Assembly: GCA_964036295.1 (NCBI GenBank)
Contig: OZ038462.1
Location: 26,955,259-27,019,258, forward strand
Direction: 5' to 3'
DNA: 64,000 bases
Source of the DNA: Plumapathes pennacea
Taxonomy: Eukaryota > Cnidaria > Anthozoa > Antipatharia > Myriopathidae
The notes below the pieces were generated by a model that saw only the letters and a list, made by a program, of their open reading frames with translations, was not told where the DNA came from and did no database searches. Position 1 is the stretch's first letter; each line of letters begins with the position of its first letter. Shown in pieces: positions 22,835 through 33,209 of this stretch. Both the position numbers and the translations under genes were made by a program.

Positions 22835-25800
22835 ATGGCTTTCAGTTCAAACGCTTTGAAGTTGGGTGTCTCGAAGTTGACGAAATCCGAGAAGAAAGCT
22901 TGTAGAAAACAGGCCAGAAAGCTTCATTCTCTGAACAAACACGACGCACAGCTAACTAAAGTCTCCGATTTGCCGACTCCGCATCTGATGATTGGAAACG
23001 GAGGGCTAATGTGTGGAGTGCAACGAACGCACATCTTGAAATTGTTTCAGAAATTCGGCCACGTGGAGCGTGCCGTCATGCTGCCGAAGAGATCGTACTC
23101 TTTTGTCACGTTTAGTAGCGCAGAAGAAGCGAAGAACGCGATGGATCGTGTTCACGGAAGAGTCTTAAACTCGCCTCTTGAGTTCCCCAGACCAGGGGTA
23201 ACATTATATTTATCTTACATGACGTCAGCTCCAGACGAAGATGACGTCACAGCCCCGGGTTATAAGCAACCCTCTGGACTTCTCATTGTGCAAGATTTTG
23301 TGGACAAAGATGAAGAAAAACGACTGACTGATATCCTTGGGTGGGGAGGGTCGGGTGATGAGGACATTACGACTAACACTGGTATGGGAGTGATCAAGTT
23401 CTATTTTCTTTTTCACTCCTCTCGCCAAAAGTATATCATACACTAAAGAGAACTTGTCATTAATTTTGATAACTTGCTCAGATGACAGCTGATTGAATGC
23501 TGAATTCTCCCTATGTCACTCATACATTTTCTTCTTCATTTGTTGATAGAATCTCCATTTAACCCTGTCTTTCTTTGGTGACTTTTCATTCACTTTTCAG
23601 TCCAACAGCAACTCCGTCACAGAAGAGTAAAGCACTTTGGTTATGAGTTTCTCTATGGAAGTAACAATGTTGACAAGTCCAACCCATTACCAGGGGGGAT
23701 TCCTGGGGTTTGTGATGACCTGCTGGATTGCATGGTGCAGCACAAGTACATTCACAGCAATCCTGATCAGTTGACGGTCAATGAATACCAACCAGGACAA
23801 GGTTAGTCAAAGACAGATTACTTACTGACTAACTTGGTTAACTCTTTCACTCCCATGAGTGATCAACTTCAAATTTCCCCTTCAGTTTCTAACCAGAAAT
23901 ATCATGTACAGTTCAGAGAACTTGGCTTTGATAATTTGCTCAGGTGAAAGATGATTACACCATCTCTTCTTTAATCATCAATCATACATTCTATTTTTAA
24001 AAGGTTGGGAGAATCTGCATTTTGAGCTTGAGGGTGAAAGGGTTAAGCCTTCTATGCTAACACAATGAGTGGATGTGATGAAAATTAATAGTCCAATCAG
24101 TCTCACACCAGAGTACCACAAAAGACTCCATGATAAGGATGGTCCACCAGTGCAAACAGCTGCACCCTGAATCAGGTCCTGACCAATACTGTGACACTAC
24201 TATCATGTAAACTACAACCAATCTGTCAACTAAATACTGTGATGAAACTGATGGACTCACTGTTAATATGTTAGTGCATATTTTGAATAATCATTCGAAG
24301 TCAATATTGGAAGTTGGATTGATTGTACTGTATATTTAATGAACCTTTCACTCCCAAGTTCAAAATACAGATTCTCCCAACCTTTTAAGAAGAAAATTAA
24401 TGAGTGATGTAGTGAGAACTGATAGTTCAATCAGAATTAATGTGAGCAAGTTATCAAAAGCCAAGCTCTCCTTCCTGTGTAATATATTTCTGGTGAAAAA
24501 CTGAAGGAGAAAATTGAAGTTGGTCTCTCTTGGGAATGAAAGGGTTAATATTACACTTCCTCTCACCTCACCTTCCTTATCCACAGGAATCCCACCGCAT
24601 GTTGACACTCACTCTGCTTTTGAAGATGGCATTGCTGCTCTCAGTTTGGGTGCACAGGTTTTTTAATTGGATTGGTTGCCTTATTTCCTTTCCCATTTTC
24701 TCCTCGTTCGCTTCCTGTCCTCCTATTCTCACTTAAGTATTCTTTGTTTGTTAACTTTGTCGTTCCTTCCTTCAGTCTGTTGGCTTTTTCCACCTCTTGT
24801 ACTTAGAATAATGTTTTCAGCTAGTCTCTCGGCCTCTTACACCTGTACCAGCTCAGAAAACATTAACGTCTCATTCGTGTGGTGCAGTCAAGGTGTGACA
24901 CCAACTTTGATGTTTGAGCTAGTGTATGAGAAGTAAAGCAACGTTATAGAAAGAAAGGAATGCAAGTGAAACATAATTCACAAAAAGAAGACACAAAAGT
25001 AGATAAAGACTGGTTCATTTGCTCCTAATACGAGGCGGCGGAACAAGGACAGTGTTGCGTGAAGTTTTCAGCGCTCTATTTGTTTCCTTTTCCTTGTTCA
25101 GATCAGCATGGATTTCCGCCATCCGGATGGTCACCACGTTTCTGTTGTCTTGCCTCAAAGAAGTCTGCTGGTGATGACAGGAGAAAGCAGATACCTGTGG
25201 ACACACGGGTGAGTTTCGGAAATTTTCGCATTCGTGCGTGCGTGCTTGCTTGCCTGCTGATGCCTCTAATGGTGTACAATGTCTGTGGTTGTGTCTGTCT
25301 GTTTCTTTTGAGTGTGTATGTGTGCTCAATGGAAAGCTGATACTTGGGAGAACTAGTTTTGGACTGCGTCGGCGTGGAGAAAAACTTATGATGAATTGAC
25401 TAGACACCAAAACTGCTGTCGTTGTTTGATCTCACAGTCTTCCATCTTTCTTTCAGCATAACTCCGCGAAAGTACGACATCGTCGAAAGTCTACCTTATA
25501 AGCCAGACGAAAGCTCTCCGGCAGCAGGTCACGACGACCTGCCGGACAATACGACTGATGCCGAGAAAGGAACGACTCTATACGAAAGGCAAACCCGACT
25601 ATCGCTGACTTTCCGAAAAATCCGTCACACCCCTTGTAACTGTAAATATTCCCGCCAGTGCGATTCGCAAAACTATAAGGACTCCGCCTCCAACACTTCG
25701 TCGACGGATATGCCTGCCACTGAAGAAGACGCCGAAACACTCGAGAAAGTCCACGTTCACGAAGTCTATGAGAAGATCGCCGGACATTTCAGCGACACCC

Positions 25801-27205
25801 GTCACACACCATGGCCGAAGATTGCAGAGTTCTTACGAAGCCAGCCGACGGGAAGCCTCGTCGCCGACGTGGGGTGCGGAAATGGCAAGTATCTCGGTGT
25901 CAATGAGAACTTGTTTAAGACTGGGTCCGACCGGAGCAGTAATCTGGCGGCTATTTGTCATCAGCGAGGATTTTCTGTGATCGTATGCGACATTTTGGAT
26001 TTGCCGTACAGGTGAGGGACTCACATCTGGCTAATGATATGCTACGTCAGTAACTAACAGGCTGACTAATAAATGCATGAATGAATCGTAGGAAAAGCGG
26101 ATGACTGGGTGAATCGATAGACGGGTGGATTATGGATGGACGAAGGAATGACTGATTGACGGATTTGTTGATTGACAAAATGACTGCTCTGACGAAGGGC
26201 AAACGCTCGAAATCGTAGCCTAAACGTACGTTCTTTACAGCGTATATGAAAGAACATTGACTGACTGACTGACTGACACTAACTGAAAGATCACGATTGA
26301 ATTAACAAATTAATCCAACGTACGGTAAAATGAACGACAAAGAAAACTGGCTGACTGGCCGTCAACTAGCTGGTTTATCATTCGTTTCACTGCACATCAC
26401 TTATCTGAACCATCTTCAAACTGATTAATGATATTAATAAACTCACCTGTCTTACTTGTTCGAGCGACGACGTTCTCTCATTTGGGTTATAGCGCCGTGC
26501 CCTGCTTGTTGACTGTCTTATTGCATACCTTCTCCGTTCCACAGATCCAACGCTTTCGACGTTTGTCTTTGCATCGCCGTCCTCCACCACCTGTCCACGG
26601 ACGAGCGGCGTCTCGCGGGGCTGAGGGAACTGGTACGAGTAGTCAGGCCGGGAGGCCTGGTACTAGTCTATGTTTGGGCGTTGGAGCAAGATGCGAAGAA
26701 AGTGAAGCAGAGCCAACTAAAAGAGGTGAAGTTTGGTGGAGCGAATGAGCGAGAGAACAAAGGCGTCATTGACAGCCTCCCTGAGCGGGAAATCCCGCAA
26801 GGTAACGCAGGCTGCCAAAATACATGTCACGCTAGTCGTCACGCAAGATGTGAGACTTCAGACGAGAGCGACAAAGAGAAATCCAAGACTTTGAAACTGC
26901 GTGTAAATGCTAGCCGGAGCTCCTTTGAGCAGCAAGATCTATTCGTTCCCTGGCGTTACCGTGGCGCTGAAAAGGGCAAAGAAAAAGAAAATGACAGCTT
27001 TAAAACACCTAAAACCCCGGATAACACAGAAACAGGCCCAGATGTAAGTCGAGTGTACCACCGCTACTATCACGTGTTTCAAGAGGGCGAGCTACTGGAA
27101 CTGTGTGGTTGTCTTGACAACGTCAAAGTCCGTGATTGTTATTACGATAGGGGAAATTGGAGTGTACTTCTCGAAAAAACGGAAAAACAGCGGACTGAAA
27201 AATAG
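22835..27205 (+). CDS. ALKBH8: ALKBH8: tRNA wobble-uridine methyltransferase/hydroxylase (6 exons)
   Basis: ALKBH8 methylates 5-carboxymethyluridine at the tRNA wobble position and hydroxylates mcm5U through its AlkB domain. Exons are 22835-23381, 23601-23801, 24587-24657, 25102-25208, 25457-26011 and 26545-27205, in frame, 713 residues. In order: an N-terminal RRM ([12 protein letters not shown]...[16 protein letters not shown]), the 2OG-Fe(II) oxygenase ([29 protein letters not shown] with the HxD iron ligands, [16 protein letters not shown] with the distal His and Arg), a zinc-binding-like CNCKYSRQC, and the methyltransferase ([12 protein letters not shown] motif [28 protein letters not shown]). 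A charged insert of about 100 residues precedes FHRYYHVF-like [13 protein letters not shown], as in vertebrate ALKBH8. The start at 22835 is preferred over an in-frame alternative upstream, since MAFSS begins a sensible N terminus. Exon 3 uses a weak donor (gtttttt). Confidence 0.95.
23448..24547. mobile_element. Three family B MITE copies around ALKBH8 exon 2
   Basis: A full copy at 23838-24046 and an inverted full copy at 24339-24547 share ends like ttaacyctttcactccca and internal words gagtgatcaacttcaa, ctcaggtgaaagatga and ggttgggagaatctg (or complements). A shortened copy lies at 23448-23567. They sit in introns 1 and 2 on either side of exon 2; the third copy ends about 40 bases before exon 3. 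Confidence 0.75.
26190..26280 (+). repeat. Dispersed 'gaagggcaaacgctcgaaa' motif and GACT repeat
   Basis: The ctgacgaagggcaaacgctcgaaa motif resembles a diverged copy at 15715-15742 and is followed 50 bases later by tandem gact units. It is in intron 5 of ALKBH8 and is probably the relic of a dispersed element. Confidence 0.45.
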
Positions 27206-28736
27206 TGCTGGACTCTTCCACAAACTGAGTTTTTCAAGGCCGCGCGCATCCAAGCTTGGCGGTCAATACTTTCAGAATCGGGTGAACTGTTTAGAGAAAT
27301 TTGCGAACAAGAATTTGAAAAGTAAAGTTACTCGGTCTATTGTAGTCTACTGCAGTTTACAGTGAAGTAGAGCGTCAATTAATCAGAGAAATATTATATT
27401 TTCTCTCCAGAATTGTTCAATCGGTACTCCACAATTCCATTCTCCTTTTCTGCTGATCTATACCAGAATAGTTTTGCAAAATTCCCGACGTAATCTTGTG
27501 TGATCTATTTTTGTGAGACTACGATTTTTTAAAAATACTTTTCTGTTCACTACCAGGAGTGATCAACTTCAATTCCTCTTTCAGTTTCAAGTAAACACAA
27601 ATTATCACATGCAGTTTGTGAAACCTGGCAATATAGCTTGGTAAGAAATAAGCAAATCGAATTCTTCACTACACCCATTCATAGATTATCTTTTGGAATA
27701 GTTAGGAGAGTCTGTACTATTCTTATTTCGAATGACAGAATTGACTCTGTCATACTTTGCAAGTACGACCGCCCACGCACGACGACAGTTCCCCACGTCT
27801 TGGTTGCGGGGGACTGGTAACGACTTCCGCTTGTGTACCGTATTATCATCAACCTAAACTGAACTTTCACTTTGATCGGAAGATGGGAATACCCTCAGAA
27901 CGACGGCCATATAACTACTCTTTTGACCTACAATGTGCTTAATTTCGATCGAGATAGGCTGATAAACGACGACAGAAGTAGAGTGCCGGTAATTCTAATC
28001 GACTGGTTATTACAGGTTCAATTTATGTATCATTGATGTACGCATTTAGCAGTTCACCTAATCGGGCACGCCATCGCGAGTTCTTTGTAAATCAAAAGGT
28101 GAGTGGAAATTGGCGTTCTTACATGTAGTAGCCTTGTTTTTGAGCCTTCTGTGCTTTTGCTAATTTGTGTTAGCCAGACTTGCCACTAACAAGTTCAAAC
28201 AAACACAAGGCTATGCAAAATGATGTTCTGTCATTACACGTGCTTTCGATTTCGTCAGGTTGTGTAAAATTGCTCTGTAGCTCGCATGTTCGAGTTTTAA
28301 CTACCTTAGCTTGCCAGTGTTGGGCTGTTATTTCCATACTGAAATCGAAAGCAGTCGAACCGAAGGAGTTTCTCCTACTTCATTCAAATACACGTGTGTT
28401 AAAATGACAGCAACCAGGACGCAAGTACTATGTTTTAGTCCTTAATGTAGGAAATCTTTCCTACCTTCCAAAATGTAGCCTGCGGGGCATCCAAAACAAA
28501 CACCTTAGTTAGTTCGGATGCGACGTATAGGCGAATCCAAAATGCTGCATTACAGCCACAAAATTGGCGCGGGTTGTTCCCGGGTTGAGTTGAATTATTT
28601 GCCGGTGAAGGGGAATACAATTAACAGGTGCTGGTCGGCAACTGCCAATTTCCTCTACATCTTTGCTTCTTGTTTTAACTCGTTAGTTGTTCTATAATCT
28701 CCAACAAGTTTACTAGATCCTCAGAAAATAAAACTG

Positions 28737-28783
<47 letters not shown>

Positions 28784-28834
28784 AAAAAAACATCAACAAC
28801 AACAACCAGATTGCCTTCAGAACTTTTAAGATTA
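27206..28834. other. Intergenic region between ALKBH8 and the cGAS-like gene
   Basis: A worn family B element lies at 27546-27725 (gagtgatcaacttcaattcctc and gttaggagagtctgtact). A possible untranslated first exon of the next gene ends at a good donor near 28098 (caaaag|gtgagt). A poly-A run of more than 40 bases at 28739-28781 lies just upstream of the next coding exon. No gene is supported. Confidence 0.5.
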
Positions 28835-31800
28835 ATGACCCGCCAAGGTAAATCTCGGCAATGCAATTGCAGCTCGCAGCCGCACACAGGAGTTTCTAAC
28901 GTACTCTCGCCCAAGTTGCAGGACGACTTAAGCGGGACAAGATGTCTGGGAAAGTCAGGTGTATACCCTGTACAGACAAAGAGAACGTTCAGAAGTGATG
29001 CAACCAGGATACCTAATGGTGCATGGGAAGCGAAACAGGAAACTTACGTCACACGAAAACCAAAGCCAGAACCGCAAATCACTGCAGCACTTAGCCGGGG
29101 CGGTGAAGACACTGCACGTCTAGATATAAAGCGCTATCGTTCACCTGTGGGTTTACAGGTTGCAGAGGTTCCGGCGGCAACACTTGCATTGTCATCAAAA
29201 TGTGGCGCGGTACCTGGGTGAGTTGGAGTTGTTCCATTACCTCTGACTACCTGCTAGAGAAATAAGTCTAGTGGAGATGCGAGTGAAAACGTTTTAAAGG
29301 TGAACACCATACAGTACCAGTACACGGCATCGAAGTTATTGCGGAACAGGCATGGCAAAGCTGAAGCGAAAAGTGTTCACAGTCGACAGGTGTATATAAA
29401 GAGGTTATTACACGGGAAGGAGTGCAATACGGCGAAGTATTTTTACGAGTCGGTTTTATTTTTTCGAGCCTGCTTCAGGCGAGAAAAAATAAAACTGACG
29501 AGTAAAAATACAGCCGTATTGCACGAAATGGCATCACGAAATAAATTGTTTTGTTTGAAATAAATTGTTTATTACACGACAAACGAAGCAGGGCAAACAT
29601 TCTCGCCGCGCGCAAAATGGAACAAAAAAATGGCGCGTCCGTAAACTGCTTGCGAAAACCGATCACGTAAGCTAATAAACCAGTTGATCTGCACTATTAT
29701 TCTCACCCCTATTTCGCTCCCAACCGTTTGGTGAGGAGCGAGCTTGGGAGCGAGTCTGAAAACGGCTGCGCAAAAGGCTGCTCCATCTATGGCACCCATC
29801 CATTCCTTTAGATCATGGGTGGAGCATCACCTGAAGGTGCCGATAATGGCATTAATGAAACGTCTTACTACTTACCTTGAACAAAAACAAGCCACTGCAG
29901 AACCAACAAACGTTCAATCTCAGTCTAGTTATTTCCTATTACGGAACAAGCCTAAATATAATTGCGACGTAGTATGCACGTGTTTGAATCTGACCTGTGT
30001 TGGTGATACTAAAGATATTCACTTACTCTTGTAGGAAATTGAAGAGCAGAGCAGAAGGAGCAGACGCACCCAAATGCCGTGCGCTTGTTACATGCAGGTA
30101 ATGTGTGCGAGACAGGCAGGCAGGCAGCTATAGAGCGGTGAATAAGTTGACAATGACAGAACAAAAAACGTACCGAGACACTAACAGATTTAAACAGACC
30201 CGGGCAGACAGACATCACAGAAACCACGACACAGACAGAAACAAAGAGAGACACATAAAGCGTGAACAGGAGACAGGGCAGACAAGACAAGCAGAGAAAA
30301 TGACAGAGAAATAATCAGACGTAGAGCGGGATACTAAGTCACTGGCTAGAACAAGGTTTATATTAGTTGATCGCGCGCTATATACCCTGCTAGGGCCCGG
30401 ATGTTCAAAGCTAGTCCAGGATTATTAACCAAATCCTGTCTCTCATTCTCTTGACCAAACAAACAATTAAAAGCTTATAATTCAAAATATATAGAATAAG
30501 TCACGTCCTGATAGAAACCTTGCTAAGTTTGGGCTGAAACGATGGGGAAAGGTTTAGAACTAATCCAGGATTAGTCTATTCGTCCTTTGAACAACCACTG
30601 GGGTCCAGAGTAATTGGAGCCGATGACTGCACAATAACCGCGTTGTTCTGATATCTTTCCCCTTCGACTCTGGACACAGTACTAAAACAAAACATAGCAG
30701 TGAACTAACATTCAGTTGATTGACTGCAGAAAAGAAAAGACAAGAACTGTCATTATAGAAAGACCTGCAAAAGACGGCCGAATGCCTCTGCAAGCGCTCG
30801 AAGTAACTCCTGCGTCAGCAAAGACACCGCAGAAGAGCAGAACTGGCGTTCATCAAGCTGGGCCAAATAAACCGAATCCCGAGACGAAAACACTTTGGTA
30901 TGTTACACGAAGTATCGGCGCAGACAAACATTGGACGTAGTTTATATCACTAAATACAAGCACAGGCAAACACAAATTTTCCAAGAGATTTAAGGCAGTA
31001 ATAAAACAATAGTCGTCTTCTTTTCCAGGTCACTTAAGGATGTACCAGATCAGCCGTTTGAAAGGTTTTTCAGAGACAAGGTTGTGCTGAAGGGCGTCGC
31101 TATTAGCAAGAACTCCGCAAAGCTCAACAACGAAGTGGCAGAGCTTCTCAGAAGATTACGGATGGAAGACGCGCGCTTTGCATTTAATATTCTAAACACC
31201 GGTAAGGGATTTTTTCAACCATCATCGTCGTCATCATGATCATCACCATCATTGTCGTCATCATCATCGTCACCGTCATCGTCATCATCGTGATCATCAT
31301 CACACAATTAACATCACCAACATCTTCATCACCGTTATACTTTTTCGTCAATGTCCTCTAACTGTTTTAGTCTTCTTTCTCTGCACGGATATAAATGAGT
31401 GCAACCTCATTACATATAACTTAAAATCTTTTCCAGGAAGTTACTACGAAGGTCTAAAAGTGCTCTCCCCTAGCGAATTCGACATCATGCTGGTATTCGA
31501 AAACGACAAGATCGTCCCATTTTTTCAGGTCAGCTGCCCCACGCGGGGGAACCACGTGGGATACGCCCAGCTCAAGTTTAAAGACCACAAAGAACGGGGA
31601 CGGGGTCTATGGGGGGAATTCCTCACGAGCGACGGGAAATATTTGTCTCCCGGGAAAATCCGAAGATACTTCTCTTGTCTCTTGGAAAAAGTTATCAGCT
31701 GTAGGAGAGGCGTCTCACTTGTGAAGCAGTCCAGTGGTCCAGCGGTTACCATCAAGATTGACTGTGAGATATTCGTAGATCTGGTGATTTCTGTGGAAGT

Positions 31801-32371
31801 ACCCGGATGGCCAGGCAGCGCAAATGGTTGGGGCGATCATGCGAGTCAGCGGACATGGCCACTGGCATCAGAGGTAGCTCTTTTAAAACGAAGTCCCGAC
31901 AGCAAGTTTCACCTGGTCGCGAAACCATGCAAGAGATCAGGATGCAAGGAGCACGAGTGCCAGACGTATTGGCGGTTATCGTTCTCGGCGGCGGAGAAGC
32001 ATTTACTTCGCAAGAAGGGGTGCGAGAAGAAATGCTATCGTGTCGTAAAAGCCATCTTTGAGGCTCACGAGGATAAGTTAAAGCCTCCTTTGTGCACGTA
32101 CTACTTGAAGACTCTGTTTCTTCATCGGCGGAGGGAAAATCGTCATCAGATGAAACTGGGTGAAGATGTGATACGCTTTTTTCAACACCTTGTGAATCGA
32201 TTGAACAACCAATCGACACAAAACAAGCTTCCGCACTTTTTTATTCAGAGGCTAGATTTGCTGGCTGGTAAACCCGAACGTGAAATACGGAATGTTGCGG
32301 ATATCTTGTGGCAAATAATTCAGAAGCTTCGCAGTGATCCGAGCGAGTTTTTATGCAGTTTACCGTTGTGA
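28835..32371 (+). CDS. cGAS-like nucleotidyltransferase (Mab-21 fold), 4 coding exons
   Basis: cGAS-like receptors make cyclic dinucleotides that activate STING. Coding exons 28835-29217, 30730-30897, 31029-31201 and 31437-32371 join in frame (phases 2, 2, 1) to 552 residues, close to vertebrate cGAS. Residues 1-190 are low-complexity, basic and Pro/Ser-rich, like the disordered cGAS N terminus. The core follows: NTGSYYEGLKVLSPSEFDIM with the GS motif and the two metal-binding acids (E, D), FVDLVISVEVPGWP with the third acid, TYWRLSFSAAEKHLL, and CTYYLKTLFLHRR and FFIQRLDLLAG at the end. The catalytic triad looks intact. In the zinc-thumb region the vertebrate H-C-C-C pattern is not kept; instead there is KPCKRSGCKEHEC and, beyond the WRLSF motif, GCEKKC. 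Whether it senses DNA, RNA or something else cannot be told. The first exon might be extended by upstream splicing at 28820. AATAAA lies at 32537. Confidence 0.88.
29406..29530. mobile_element. Foldback element in cGAS-like intron 1
   Basis: Arms of about 55 bp pair gtgcaatacggc with gccgtattgcac, and tatttttacgagtcggttttatt with its complement. The loop is a cctgcttcagg palindrome. Confidence 0.75.
31212..31312 (+). repeat. ATC/TCG microsatellite
   Basis: Imperfect tandem tcatcg, tcatca and tcaccg units over about 100 bp in intron 3 of the cGAS-like gene. Confidence 0.85.
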
Positions 32372-33209
32372 GCCTAACTTTCTTCGAGTCAATCACCAAA
32401 CGTGAACAAAATGTTGACAGTTTTCAGTGCATGAAGTGAAGATTTAGTTTATTTGTGCACCTCTGTTTGTGCGTGGTATATCCACCGGTTTCACGGATGA
32501 AATTCTACTTCCTCTACTGTTTTGTCAAGAACGATTAATAAAGGGATTTTGAAATAACACCTCGTTTTTGTGACGTTTTAAACCATTTTTCCAAATCGGG
32601 CGGCTTTATTGTGTCGCGTATACGAATGTTGCACGCGACAAAATAAATAGCGCACAAATTGTAAACGAAAAAAAAAAAAAAAAAAAACGCATCACTTCCC
32701 GCTAAAATCGACAAGCGTAAATCTTGAGAAAAATTTTACTCAGAAATGGCCGCTGTCGAGTGGCATAGCAACAGCTAGCAATTTGAGCGTCCCTTTATTC
32801 TACAGTCCAGGAGTAAATGCTCAACAAATATATTAAAAGGAACTTGCTTTGAGATCTACAGCAGAAAACCGGATACAAAGTTTGATAATAATATTTCATC
32901 AATGTATTTTTTTTTTGTCTAACACAAATATGTTCCCCCCTCAACTGCCAAGAGAACTAAATTTACTTTTCTGGTAATTTTATACAATGGTGTATATACA
33001 GTTCACAACAACTGTGCAATATCTACGTTCATTACTATTATTCTCAGCCGAGAGGGATGAGTTTCCTAGTTTCTAACTTTTTACTACTTGTTACTGTTAC
33101 TGTTATTGCTTTTTCATTTGACTAGAATCGTGGACATTCCTTCCATGTACTTGACGTGTTTTGTAAATTCAGTAAGTTACTGCTGTCCCACTACCTTCCT
33201 TCTGCAGCT
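32372..33209. other. 3' flank of the cGAS-like gene and of VAMP7
   Basis: The two genes converge. A polyadenylation signal (aataaa, 32537-32542) serves the plus-strand gene. An A-run lies near 32670 and a T-run near 32910. No coding feature is supported. Confidence 0.55.
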
